From Myxococcales bacterium (lineage in GTDB: Bacteria; Myxococcota_A; Bradymonadia; UBA7976; UBA1532): DNA of 64,000 bases. Below the pieces are notes generated by a model. The model saw nothing but the letters and a program-made list of their open reading frames with translations, had not been told where the DNA came from and searched no databases. The number at the start of each line of letters is the position of its first letter. Position 1 is the stretch's first letter. The position numbers and the translations under genes were made by a program. Below, piece after piece: positions 16,903 through 25,780 of this stretch. Location: positions 1-64,000 of the forward strand of contig JACKDL010000031.1 in the NCBI GenBank assembly GCA_020633555.1, read 5' to 3'.

Positions 16903-17580
16903 TCACTTGAGCTGGGTCAGCCCCACCCGCAGCGCGAAGTGCACCAGCTTGCTGTGGTTGTGGATGTCCAGCTTGTCCATGAGGTTGGCCCGGTGGGCCA
17001 TGGCCGTCTTCACCGCGATGTCGAGGGCGGTGGCCACCTCCTTGTTGCTGTAGCCCTCGGCGATGAGCGTCAGGACCTGCCGTTCGCGGGCCGTCAGGCG
17101 CTGCAGGGCCTCTTCGTCGCTGCTGGGCCCCGAGCCGGCACGCCCGAACAGGTCGCGCCCGGGCAGCAGGGCGCCCGCCACCGTGGGATCCACGTAGGTG
17201 CCCCCGGCCAGCACCGCCCGGATCGCCGTGAGCAGTGCCTCGCCGCGGGCGGTCTTCAGGACATAGCCGTTGGCCCCGGCCTCCAGAGCCCGGCGCACCA
17301 TGGCCGGCTCGGGGTACTGGGTCAGCACCAGCACCGGCACCGTCAGCCCCAACCGGCGCAGCTCCAGCAGGCCGCCGATGCCGCCCAGGCCGGGCATGCT
17401 GAGGTCCAGCACCACCAGGTCGGGCAGGGTGCGCTGGATGGCCTCCAGGGCCTCTTCGGCGGTCTCGGCCTCGGCCACCACCTGCATGGGCGGGTTGGCC
17501 TGGTCTTCGAAGAACGATCGCAGGCCCGCCCGCAGCACCGCGTGATCGTCCGCCAGCACCAGCCGCTTCGTGGCGCCCAT
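16903..17580 (-). CDS. NarL/LuxR-family response regulator
   Basis: A 225 aa two-domain regulator. Receiver: acidic pair DD at 11-12, phospho-acceptor Asp59 in VVLDLSMPG, conserved Lys in YVLKTA. C-terminal LuxR-type HTH: LTARERQVLTLIAEGYSNKEVATALDIAVKT, with HRANLMDKL. The ATG at 17580 overlaps the sensor kinase stop by one base (TGATG), giving translational coupling, so the pair is a cognate two-component system. The next upstream in-frame start would lie in the kinase coding sequence. Confidence 0.93.
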   Translation of the reverse strand: MGATKRLVLADDHAVLRAGLRSFFEDQANPPMQVVAEAETAEEALEAIQRTLPDLVVLDLSMPGLGGIGGLLELRRLGLTVPVLVLTQYPEPAMVRRALEAGANGYVLKTARGEALLTAIRAVLAGGTYVDPTVAGALLPGRDLFGRAGSGPSSDEEALQRLTARERQVLTLIAEGYSNKEVATALDIAVKTAMAHRANLMDKLDIHNHSKLVHFALRVGLTQLK

Positions 17581-19808
17581 CACCCGTCTCCCTCTGCCCC
17601 GTCCCGGGGCACGCGGACCCACACCGTGGCCCCTTCCTCCGGCGCCCCGATGATCCGCGCCTCGCCGCCCAAGAGCAGGGCCCGCTCGCGGATTCCCACC
17701 AGCCCGAAGCCCCGCCCCGAGGGCTCGGGCCCCGTGGCCCCGACCTCGAACCCGCGCCCGTCGTCTTCAATGGTCAGCGTGAGGGCGTCGGCCGTCACCC
17801 CCAGGGTCACGAACACGTGCTCGGCCTGCCCGTGGCGCACCGCGTTCTGGATGGCCTCCTGGGCCACCCGGAACAGGGCGGTGGCGGCCTCGTCGCGCAC
17901 GGCGTGGGGGCGGTCCCCGTCGATGATGAACCGCGCCACCACGCCGTGATCGGCCTGGGCGCGCTCCACCAGCCACTCCAGGGCCGACACGAAGCCCAGG
18001 CTCTCAAGGATGGTGGGCCGCAGGTCCAACAGGATGCGGCGCACCGTGTCGAGCATGGCCCCCGCCCGGGCCTCCAGGGCCTGCAGCGCGGCGGGATCGT
18101 GGGCCTCGCGCGCGCTCAAGCGCTCCACCTCCAGGCGCAGCGCGGCCAGGTCTTGCGCCACGGTGTCGTGGAGCTCGCGGGCGACCCGCTGCCGCTCGGC
18201 CTCCTGGGCCCGCAGCACTGCGTGCAGGTGCTTCTGCTGGGCCGCCCGCTGCGCCCCTTCGGCGGCCAGACGCAGGTTGTGCGAGGCGCACAGCCCCGAC
18301 TGGCGGATGAGGGAGGCCAGCCACAAGCGCCCCTGGTCCAGATCCGCCGGCCAGCCGTCCAAGGCCACCGCCAGCGCCAGGCCGCCCGCGAGCTGGATGT
18401 GCCCGCCGAAGACCCCTTCGACCCGCGCGAACTCGTTCACCGGCAGGGTCGCCACGGCCTCCAGCAGATCCGTCGCGCGGTCGGGCGGCAGGCCCTGGGT
18501 GCCCACCACCGGCTGGCCGTCGGGCGGGATGACCCGCATGGCGCCCGCGCCCGCCGGCACCAGCCCCACGGCCTGATCCAGGCCGATCTGGATGATCTCG
18601 GGCAGGGTGAGCTGGTCGGCCGAGTGCTGCGAGATGCGCTGCAGGCCCGCCAGGTGCGCCCGCACGATGTCCGACTCGGCCACGAGCTGGGCCCGCTGGG
18701 CCTCGAGCTCGTTCAGGGTGCGCTCCATGCGGCTGCGCCAGCGCTCGAAGGCACGGGCCAGCTCGCCCAGCTCGTCGTCCCCGAAGCGGCCCACCCCCAA
18801 CGGCACCCGGTTGGCCTCGCTGCGGTGCACGGCGTCGGTGAGCAGGCGCACGGGCCGCACGATGCTGCGCACGGCCAGCCCGGTGAACCCCACGAACAGG
18901 ATCAGCAGCGCCGCGGCGAGCTGCCACAGGCGGCGACGCCAGTCCAGAGCGGGCGCCAGGGCCAGGTGCTCAGGCTCCAGCACGGCCAGGCCCAGCTCCA
19001 GTCCCGGCAGCGGTGCGAAGGCCATCACCTGCGTCTGCTCGGGCACGGGCAGCTTGGCGCTGGCGTCGTCGGTGTGGCACCCGTGGCAGCGTCCGCGGAA
19101 CTCGCGGCCCTCGGACACCGCATGGGCCAGCACCGCCTTGTGATCGTGGAACCCCTCGGCCACCACGGCCCCCGTCGAGGCCAGCATGTGGCCGTGGCTG
19201 TCCACCAACGCGAGCGAGACGCCCCCCAGCGAGGCCGAGGCGGGCACCAGCAGGTGCGAGGCCAGGGGGCGGAGCACCGCGATGGCGAACTCGGCATCGC
19301 CGGCCTCGGGGTGATCCACCGGCGCCGCCAGCAGGAGCACCGCGCCCCCCTCACCGGTGACCAGATGGGACACGGCCACGTCGCCCCGGCGGCGCGCTCG
19401 GGTCACCAGCTCGCCCACGTCGGCCCCCTCGGGCAGCGGGGTGGGCAGCGCCGGCTCGGGCAGAAGGCGCCCGTCGCCATCGGCGGCGTAGATCCCGTCG
19501 AACACCGCCTTGCGGGCGCTGCACTTCAGCACGTCGAAGCCCGGCCCCCCGCTGGTGGGCACGCACGCGGCCTCACCCAGGGCGCTGGTGAGGCGGTCCA
19601 GATCCTGGCGCAAGCGAGCCTCGACAAAGGCGCCGGCGGTGCGCGCCAGGCGGGTGCGCTCGTCGAGCAGGGTCTCGGCGGCGCTGTCGACGATCTGCCC
19701 GGCGAGCACCATGACGGCGCCGAGCAGGGCGCCGCCGCCCAGGAGCACGAAGAGCAGGGCCCGCCCGTACAGGCCGCTGACGAGGTTCAGGCGCGCTGGC
19801 TGGTCCAT
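17580..19808 (-). CDS. NarL-type sensor histidine kinase with heme c motif in its sensor domain
   Basis: A 742 aa membrane kinase. A first helix (about 18-40), a periplasmic region to about 300, a second helix (LAAALLILFVGFTGLAVRS), a HAMP domain, a GAF-like central region, then a HisKA_3 dimerisation box with HDTVAQDLAALR and an HATPase_c domain (NAVRHG, DDGRGFE, GFGLVGIRER). The periplasmic region contains CHGCH (residues about 241-245, DNA 19074-19088), a CxxCH site for covalent heme attachment, implying redox, oxygen or NO sensing. ATG 19808 is chosen over a GTG at 19814 because a GGAGGTG sequence lies just before it. Operon with the response regulator. Confidence 0.92.
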   Translation of the reverse strand: MDQPARLNLVSGLYGRALLFVLLGGGALLGAVMVLAGQIVDSAAETLLDERTRLARTAGAFVEARLRQDLDRLTSALGEAACVPTSGGPGFDVLKCSARKAVFDGIYAADGDGRLLPEPALPTPLPEGADVGELVTRARRRGDVAVSHLVTGEGGAVLLLAAPVDHPEAGDAEFAIAVLRPLASHLLVPASASLGGVSLALVDSHGHMLASTGAVVAEGFHDHKAVLAHAVSEGREFRGRCHGCHTDDASAKLPVPEQTQVMAFAPLPGLELGLAVLEPEHLALAPALDWRRRLWQLAAALLILFVGFTGLAVRSIVRPVRLLTDAVHRSEANRVPLGVGRFGDDELGELARAFERWRSRMERTLNELEAQRAQLVAESDIVRAHLAGLQRISQHSADQLTLPEIIQIGLDQAVGLVPAGAGAMRVIPPDGQPVVGTQGLPPDRATDLLEAVATLPVNEFARVEGVFGGHIQLAGGLALAVALDGWPADLDQGRLWLASLIRQSGLCASHNLRLAAEGAQRAAQQKHLHAVLRAQEAERQRVARELHDTVAQDLAALRLEVERLSAREAHDPAALQALEARAGAMLDTVRRILLDLRPTILESLGFVSALEWLVERAQADHGVVARFIIDGDRPHAVRDEAATALFRVAQEAIQNAVRHGQAEHVFVTLGVTADALTLTIEDDGRGFEVGATGPEPSGRGFGLVGIRERALLLGGEARIIGAPEEGATVWVRVPRDGAEGDG

Positions 19809-19874
19809 CGGCACCTCCGGCCCCCACTTCGACGGGCCGGCCCCCGGGCTTGAGGCCCGTGTGCGATGGCGCCG

Positions 19875-20783
19875 TCAGCGCCCCCAGAGCCAGGCGGCCC
19901 CGCGCACCCCGCTGCTGTCGCCATGGGCGGGCGGCACCAGGCGGGTCTGCACGACATCGCTGAACACATAGGCGCCCCAGCGGCGGGGGACCTCGGCGTA
20001 CAGAGCCCTTGCGTTCGACATGCCGCCCCCCAGGACGATGACGTCGGGGTCCAGCACGTTGATGACGTGGGCGAGCCCGCGGGCCAGCCGATCGCAATAG
20101 CGGTCAAAGGCCTGCGCTGCCGCGGCGTGGCCCGCCTGCGCCTCGGCGACGATCCGCCGGCTGTCCCAGGCCAGCCCCGTAACCTCTTGGAACCGATGCG
20201 CAAACTGCCGGCCACTCAGCCAGGTCTCCAGGCAGCCGTGGCGGCCGCAGTAGCAGGCGGCCCCCGGTCGCTCGTCGTCGGCGGGCCAGGGCAGCGGGTT
20301 GTGCCCCCACTCCCCCGCGATGGCGTTGGCGCCGGTCAGCGCGCGGCCCTCGAGGGCGACGCCCGCGCCCACGCCGGTGCCCAGGATGACGCCGAACACC
20401 ACGGGGGCCCCTGCGGCCGCCCCGTCGGTGGCCTCGCTCACCGCGAAGCAGTTGGCGTCGTTCTGCACGCGCACCGGGCGGCCCAGTCGGGCGGCGAGGT
20501 CCTGGTCGAAGGGCTGGCCGATGAGCCAGGTGCTGTTGGCGTTCTTCACCCGCCCGGTGACCGGGCTGAGCGCACCGGGGATGCCCACGCCCACGGTGCC
20601 GCGCAGCCCGACGGTGGCCTCGGCCCGCGCCACCAGGCCGGCGACGGCCGCCAGGGTCTCGGCGTAGTCGTCACGGGGTGTGGGCACGCGCTCGCGGTGG
20701 CGCTCGACGCCGTCCACCAGCGCGATGATCTCGATCTTGGTGCCGCCCAGGTCGACGCCCAGGCGCAGGGTCTGGCTGTCCAT
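19875..20783 (-). CDS. ROK-family sugar kinase
   Basis: A 302 aa ROK kinase (glucokinase, fructokinase or N-acetylhexosamine kinase type). LGVDLGGTKIEI is the phosphate-binding loop, VGVGIPGALSP and NDANCFAVSEA follow, ILGTGVGAG precedes the sugar-binding EWGHNPLPW, and CYCGRHGCLETWLSG gives the C-x-C-x4-C zinc site that follows a conserved His/Glu. Several sugars are possible; the sequence alone does not decide. ATG 20783 is preferred; longer frames run antisense through the sulfatase gene. Not clearly in an operon: 66 bp separate it from the kinase start downstream. Confidence 0.92.
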   Translation of the reverse strand: MDSQTLRLGVDLGGTKIEIIALVDGVERHRERVPTPRDDYAETLAAVAGLVARAEATVGLRGTVGVGIPGALSPVTGRVKNANSTWLIGQPFDQDLAARLGRPVRVQNDANCFAVSEATDGAAAGAPVVFGVILGTGVGAGVALEGRALTGANAIAGEWGHNPLPWPADDERPGAACYCGRHGCLETWLSGRQFAHRFQEVTGLAWDSRRIVAEAQAGHAAAAQAFDRYCDRLARGLAHVINVLDPDVIVLGGGMSNARALYAEVPRRWGAYVFSDVVQTRLVPPAHGDSSGVRGAAWLWGR

Positions 20784-20842
20784 GTCGCGAGCGTAGCGCG
20801 ATGCACTACCCTGCCCCACCCCCCAACCACGCCGGAGGCCCG

Positions 20843-22279
20843 ATGCGCGCTGCCCTCTTTGCCCTGTCGCTGCTCTGCTGGGCCTGCGACGACGGGCCGG
20901 CCAGCGGGCCGCACGACGACGCTGGCGGGACCGACCAGGCCCTGTCCGACCGGTCGCTCGCCGACACCGGCCTGGCCGCCGACAGGGGCCCCTCCGCCGA
21001 CGCCGGCGCACCCACCGCCGCCCCCAACCTGGTGTTGGTGGTGTTGGACGACGTGGGCCCCGAGGCGGTCGAGCCCTGGGCCAGCCGCTTCGCCGCGGAC
21101 GCCATCGTGGCGCCAACGCCCACCTTGGACGGGCTGGCGGCCCAGGGCGTGGCCTTTGAGACGGCCTGGGCCACACCCACCTGCTCTCCCACGCGGATCG
21201 GCCTGCACACCGGCGCCTACCCGTCCCACGCCGGGGTGCTGGGCCCGGCCGCGCGCGCCTCGACGCTCACCCCGGATCAGCCGACCCTCCCGAAGCTGCT
21301 GGCCGCAGTGGGCTACCGCACCGGGCTGTTCGGGAAGTGGCACCTGGGCGGCGCCGCCGGCGCGCCGGTCACCGAGGGCGGCTGGCATGCCTACGCCGGC
21401 CAGCCCGACGGGGCCCTGGCGGACTACTTCGCGTGGGAGCGCACCGAGGCCCACGAAGGGGGGCTGGATTCGGCGCCGACCACCCTCTACGCCACCACCG
21501 CCGTGGTGGACGACGCCCTCGCGTGGCTGGCGACGCAACCCGCTGAGCAACCCTGGCTGGTGATGCTCGCCTTCAACGCCCCCCACACGCCGCTGCACCT
21601 GCCCCCCGCGGCCCTGCGCCCCCTGCTGCCCGACGCCGCCCTGGACGCCGATGGCGACGGGGCCTGCGACGCCGATGGCCCCTGCGTCCGCGCCATGCTG
21701 CACGCCCTGGACACCGAGCTGGGCCGCTTCCTGGCCGGCGCCGACGGGCTGGCCCATGGCCGGCCCACCGTGGTGGTGGCCCTGGGCGACAATGGGACCG
21801 TCGCCTCGGCACAGCAGCCGCCCTTCGCCCGCCCCCACGCCAAGGGCACCCTGTTCGAGGGCGGCGTGCGCGTGCCCCTGTGGATCAGCGGCCCCCCAGC
21901 CCTGGTGCCGGCCCGGGGGGTGGCCACCGGGCTGGCCCACGCGGGCGTGGACGTGTTCGCCACGCTGCTGGATCTGGGTGGGGCCACCGCGCCCGCCGAC
22001 GCCCGCGGGATCTCGCTGCGCCCCGCGCTGGCGGATCTGGCCGCCGAGCCGCGGGCCCTGCTCTACACCGACGGGGATCACACGGTGCGCATGGTGACCA
22101 CCGAGGGCGCGGCGCTGCGCGACGGGATCCACAAGGTCCTGTGGCCCGACGTGAGCCAGCCGGACGCCTGGCAGTGCTTCGATCTGGCGGCGGATCCGGA
22201 CGAACGCAGCGATCTGCGGGCGGGCGAACCGCCCACCGCCTGCGCCGAGCTGATGGAGGCCCTCAGAAGCGCGCGTTGA
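20843..22279 (+). CDS. Sulfatase, probable lipoprotein
   Basis: A 478 aa type I sulfatase. Metal-binding VVLDDVG (Asp69/70), then TPTCSPTRIG with Cys114 as the formylglycine precursor in the C-x-P-x-R signature, GYRTGLFGKWHLGG, and a C-terminal metal site LGDNGT. The N-terminus (MRAALFALSLLCWACDDG) resembles a lipoprotein leader, though the lipobox is weak. ATG 20843 has a strong GGAGG at 20833-20838; an ATG at 20801 is less likely. No active formylglycine-generating enzyme is encoded in the window, so maturation needs one elsewhere. The 3' end overlaps the convergent DUF3373-type gene by 17 bp. Substrate unknown. Confidence 0.88.
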   Translation: MRAALFALSLLCWACDDGPASGPHDDAGGTDQALSDRSLADTGLAADRGPSADAGAPTAAPNLVLVVLDDVGPEAVEPWASRFAADAIVAPTPTLDGLAAQGVAFETAWATPTCSPTRIGLHTGAYPSHAGVLGPAARASTLTPDQPTLPKLLAAVGYRTGLFGKWHLGGAAGAPVTEGGWHAYAGQPDGALADYFAWERTEAHEGGLDSAPTTLYATTAVVDDALAWLATQPAEQPWLVMLAFNAPHTPLHLPPAALRPLLPDAALDADGDGACDADGPCVRAMLHALDTELGRFLAGADGLAHGRPTVVVALGDNGTVASAQQPPFARPHAKGTLFEGGVRVPLWISGPPALVPARGVATGLAHAGVDVFATLLDLGGATAPADARGISLRPALADLAAEPRALLYTDGDHTVRMVTTEGAALRDGIHKVLWPDVSQPDAWQCFDLAADPDERSDLRAGEPPTACAELMEALRSAR

Positions 22280-23714
22280 GCAGAGCGTAGCCGTTGGTCA
22301 CCGCGTCGTCGGCCCGCACCGCCGGCCCGATGAAGCTGCCCCGCCAGTCACGCGCCAGGTGCAGCACGCCCACCCGCAGGAACAGGGCCTCGTGCAGCGG
22401 CTGCAGCCAGTACGCTTCGACGGCCAGCCCCCGGGTGGCCAGCTTGGTGACCAGCAGCTCGGACGGCGACCCCCAGTGGCTGTGGTGCTGGCTGCCGTAG
22501 TTCACCTCGGCGCCCAGCCGCGGCGCCAGCGCCTCGCCGATGGGCAGGGTCCAGCGCCCCCCGCCGAACACCATGAAGGCCAGATGATCGGCCTGATCCG
22601 CGGTGGCCAGCCCCAGCCGCACCTCGCCGGGGTACACCATGGCCCCGTCGGGGCCATACCGGGTCAGCGAGCCGGCCAGGAACAGATCCACGGCACCCCC
22701 GAGCTGGTTGGCCTGCACCAGGCCGTTGACCATCAGGTAGCTGCCCAGGCTGTCGGGCAGCTTCGTGGGCAGCAGATCACCGTCGGGGGTGCGCAGGGGC
22801 AACGGCTCGGGCCGAAAGGCCGGCAGGTTCACCAGACCGAGCTGCACCAGGCTGTCTTTGCCCAGCCCCGGCAGGGTGGTCTCGGCCAGCAGGCCCCAGA
22901 TGTGCGTCGGCTTGATGCCCACGTTCTGGAACAGGCTGTCGTCCTCCAGCGGGTCGTACGGGGCGTGGCGGAAGAACGGGCTGTAGAAGAACCGCAGGCT
23001 CGTGCCCTCGCGGATCTGGCTCAGGCTGACGGTGAGCATCAGCGTCTCGAACTCGGCCTCCACCATCTGCAGGCCCCAGGTGGCCTGCCGATCGGTGAAC
23101 TCCTTCAGCTCGGCGGGCGGCCCGCCCGGGGACGCCACCCGGCCCAGCGTGAGGGCCACCCGGTCGTTGATGAACCAGTCCAGGTACAGGCGCTCCACCC
23201 GCAGGGTGGTGTCGCGGGGGATGCGGGTGGAGCGCGCGTCGCTGCCCACCGGCCCCTCCCAGGCCTCGCCGAAGGTCTTGTACATGGCCAGCCGGCCGTG
23301 GAGCCGCAGCGGGCCGCGCTCGGCGTCCACCGAAAGCCGCAGCCGGTGGTTCCACAGGCTGCCGTTGAAGTCGTCGCCGGTGGGGCCCTGCACCGCCACG
23401 TTGTTCATGGCCACGCGGTAGGCCGCCGACCAGGCGAGCCGATCCGCCTTGGCCCGCCCGGCCAGGCGCTCCTGCACCCGCACCAGCTCGTCCACGTCGG
23501 CGCTGAGCACGTCCACCCGGCCCGCCAGGTCGTCTTCCGGCCCCGGCGCGGCCTGCTGCGCCTGGATGGCCGCGTCCACCTCGGCCTGCGCCTCGGCCAG
23601 CTTCACCTTGGCGCGCTCCAGGTGTTCGGGCGAGCCCTGGGCCCGGGCGCGCTGGCCCAGGCCGGGCACGGGCAGGGCGGGCAGGAGCAGGAACAGCCAC
23701 GGCAGGGCGCGCAT
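22263..23714 (-). CDS. DUF3373-type outer-membrane beta-barrel protein
   Basis: A 483 aa exported protein: signal peptide to about residue 26, an N-terminal helical coil (EHLERAKVKLAEAQAEVDAA... LVRVQERLAG), then amphipathic strands. Segments RLAMYKTFGEAW, RDTTLRVERLYLDW and LGRVASPGGPPAELKEF match my recollection of the DUF3373 family, common in bacteria rich in multiheme cytochromes. The last residue is Phe (LLNARF), as expected of outer-membrane barrels inserted by BamA. A GGAGG lies 4 nt before the ATG. The gene begins 22 bp after the stop of the heme-tailed kinase, suggesting one operon. Confidence 0.8.
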   Translation of the reverse strand: MRALPWLFLLLPALPVPGLGQRARAQGSPEHLERAKVKLAEAQAEVDAAIQAQQAAPGPEDDLAGRVDVLSADVDELVRVQERLAGRAKADRLAWSAAYRVAMNNVAVQGPTGDDFNGSLWNHRLRLSVDAERGPLRLHGRLAMYKTFGEAWEGPVGSDARSTRIPRDTTLRVERLYLDWFINDRVALTLGRVASPGGPPAELKEFTDRQATWGLQMVEAEFETLMLTVSLSQIREGTSLRFFYSPFFRHAPYDPLEDDSLFQNVGIKPTHIWGLLAETTLPGLGKDSLVQLGLVNLPAFRPEPLPLRTPDGDLLPTKLPDSLGSYLMVNGLVQANQLGGAVDLFLAGSLTRYGPDGAMVYPGEVRLGLATADQADHLAFMVFGGGRWTLPIGEALAPRLGAEVNYGSQHHSHWGSPSELLVTKLATRGLAVEAYWLQPLHEALFLRVGVLHLARDWRGSFIGPAVRADDAVTNGYALLNARF

Positions 23715-23736
23715 GGGGCCTCCGGGGGTCTGGGGA

Positions 23737-25659
23737 TCAGCGCACGCCCGCGACGCCCGAGCCCCCCTGCTCGGCCCGCTGGGCGCTGATGTGACGCAGC
23801 ACCGCCCGGAGCTCGCCGGGCGAGTAGAGATCGGCCAGCACGCCGTGGGGATCGTGGCTGCTGTGGCGGCGCAGCAGGCGGCGCCACTGGCGATCGCTCA
23901 GCGCGCCCGCGCTCACGGCCTTGGCGGTGCGCCCGTGGCAGCTCAGGCAACCCTGCTGCCACACCTGACCGCCCGACCAGCGACCGTGGCCGCTGACGAA
24001 CGTCGACGGGGGCGGCGGGGGCGGCGCAGGCGCCGCGGGTGGCGGGTCGGTGGCCACCACGGCGGGGGGCGCCACCGGTGGCCGGGGTGCCGGGGCCACC
24101 ACCGCCTCGGGCCGGGGTGGTGGCGGCGTGATGGCCGGCGCCACCGGCGCCGCGCGCGCCGGCCGACGAACCGGTCGCACCGGTGCCTGTGCGGCGGCGT
24201 GCACCGGCGGAGCAGCGACCGTTGGGGCAGCGTCGGGCGGGGCAGCGTCGGGCGGGGCGGCGTCGGGCGGGGCGGCGTCGGGTGGGGCCGCGTCGGGTGG
24301 TGCAGCATCGGGCGCAGCCTCGACGGCCGGCAGCGCCCGCGCAGGGGCACCGCCCCCCGCCGTGGGCGCGGTCGTTGTCGGCGCATCGCCCGTCGCCAGG
24401 ACCGGCGGCGCGACCCCGGCGCGCTGCCGCCCGGGCAGCCCTTCGGCCATCGGCTGCCGTCCCAACCAGACGCCTAACGCCACCGCCAGCAGCACCAAGG
24501 CCGCAAAGGCGACCCACCGACCCATGCCCGGGGCGGGCGGAGCGGGCGCGGGCACCGGGCGCAGCACCGTGTCCCGCTCCGAGACAGCCCGCGACGTACC
24601 GGCAGGCGCGGGCGGCGAGGTCAGGCCGGGCCCCGTCTGCATGCGCTCCGCCTCGGCCAGCAGCCGCCGCTCCAGCGCCTGGCGGGTCTCGATGAGCTCG
24701 GGGAAGTTCGCCTGGTACCAGCGGCGGACGTCCGCCGCCGAGGCCAGGCCGCCGTGGCGCTCCCCCAGCGCGCGGATGGCCGCGCCCAGGGCCTCGGCCG
24801 AGGGGTAGCGCCGATCACGCTGCTTGGCGGTAGCCTTCGCGATCACCGCGTCGAAGTCTGGCGGCCCGTGGTCCAGCAGCTTGCTCACGGGCGGCAGCGG
24901 CTGGTGCAGCACCACTTTCATGAGCTGCGCCAGCTCCAGCTCGCGCCCCTCCACGGCCTTGCGCCCGGTGAGCAGCTCGAAGAACACCAGGCCCAGCCCA
25001 TACACGTCGCTGCGGGCGTCCACCCCGCCCTCCAGGTGCTCGGGGCTCAGGTAGCTCAGCTTGCCCTTCACCGTGCCCGGCAGCGTTTGCTCGGTCTGGT
25101 GCTCGCTCTTCGCGATGCCGAAGTCGATGACCTTCAGAAACCCGCTGCGGTCCAACATCAGGTTGTTGGGGCTGACGTCGCGGTGCACCAGGCCCAGCGG
25201 CAGGCCCTGGCTGTCCACCGCCGTGTGCGCCGCGTGCAGGGCGTCGCAGGCCTGCACCATCAGGCGGCAGGCGATGGGGCACGGCAGCCGCTCCCCGCGC
25301 TGCGCCAGCACCCGCAGCAGCGCCGACAGCGACTCACCGTCCACATACTCCATGGCGATGCACAGGCCGTCGTCCAGCGCCCGCAGGTCGTGAATGCGCA
25401 CGATGTTCGGGTGGCTCAGCTTCGCCACCGTGCGCGCCTCGTCCACGAACATGCGCTGCGCCTGTGCCTGCCCCAGGAAGTCGGGGCGGATGCGCTTGAT
25501 CACCACGAGCTGGTGGAACGCCTCGTCGCCGAGCTGCACCCCCAGGAACACCTCGGCCATGCCCCCTGAGCCGATCAGGGCCAGCTTCTGGTAGCGCTCG
25601 TAGGCCGGGGGGCTGGCCAACGGGACCTCCTCGCCGGGGGGGCGGCGCGGCGTGACCAT
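23737..25659 (-). CDS. Transmembrane Ser/Thr protein kinase with C-terminal heme c motif
   Basis: A 640 aa Hanks-type kinase. Kinase domain about 27-290: IGSGGMAEVFLG loop, VVIKRI with the catalytic Lys, HRDVSPNNLMLD, DFGIAK and SPEHLEGG. A helix (about 379-400, MGRWVAFAALVLLAVALGVW) follows, then a Pro/Ala/Asp-rich linker with DAAPP repeats. The last 90 residues contain GCLSCHGRTAK (C571-H575, DNA 23935-23949) and a cluster of histidines (RRHSSHDPHG): a compact cytochrome-c-like domain on the far side of the membrane. ATG 25659; the frame could extend upstream but the next codons look non-coding. A kinase with a covalent heme in its sensor is unusual. Precedes the DUF3373-type gene. Confidence 0.9.
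   Translation of the reverse strand: MVTPRRPPGEEVPLASPPAYERYQKLALIGSGGMAEVFLGVQLGDEAFHQLVVIKRIRPDFLGQAQAQRMFVDEARTVAKLSHPNIVRIHDLRALDDGLCIAMEYVDGESLSALLRVLAQRGERLPCPIACRLMVQACDALHAAHTAVDSQGLPLGLVHRDVSPNNLMLDRSGFLKVIDFGIAKSEHQTEQTLPGTVKGKLSYLSPEHLEGGVDARSDVYGLGLVFFELLTGRKAVEGRELELAQLMKVVLHQPLPPVSKLLDHGPPDFDAVIAKATAKQRDRRYPSAEALGAAIRALGERHGGLASAADVRRWYQANFPELIETRQALERRLLAEAERMQTGPGLTSPPAPAGTSRAVSERDTVLRPVPAPAPPAPGMGRWVAFAALVLLAVALGVWLGRQPMAEGLPGRQRAGVAPPVLATGDAPTTTAPTAGGGAPARALPAVEAAPDAAPPDAAPPDAAPPDAAPPDAAPPDAAPTVAAPPVHAAAQAPVRPVRRPARAAPVAPAITPPPPRPEAVVAPAPRPPVAPPAVVATDPPPAAPAPPPPPPSTFVSGHGRWSGGQVWQQGCLSCHGRTAKAVSAGALSDRQWRRLLRRHSSHDPHGVLADLYSPGELRAVLRHISAQRAEQGGSGVAGVR
24230..24319. repeat. 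Six tandem 15 bp repeats inside the kinase gene
   Basis: Six imperfect copies of GCGTCGGGCGGGGCG (plus-strand sense) from 24230 to 24319 encode the DAAPP linker repeats on the minus strand. Likely to vary in copy number between strains. Confidence 0.85.
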
Positions 25660-25780
25660 GGTCGGAAACTGCGACGGTCGTCTATAGCGTCGAGGCGATA
25701 TGATCCGCTTCGCGACCCGCCCGACCACACCGGACATCGCAGCGCGTGCGCGGGCCCGCCGGATCCGCCAGCATGGCGCC

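Noticed and set aside
24230..24319. Possible CRISPR array
   Set aside because: The 15 bp units are contiguous, have no spacers and keep the reading frame of the kinase linker.
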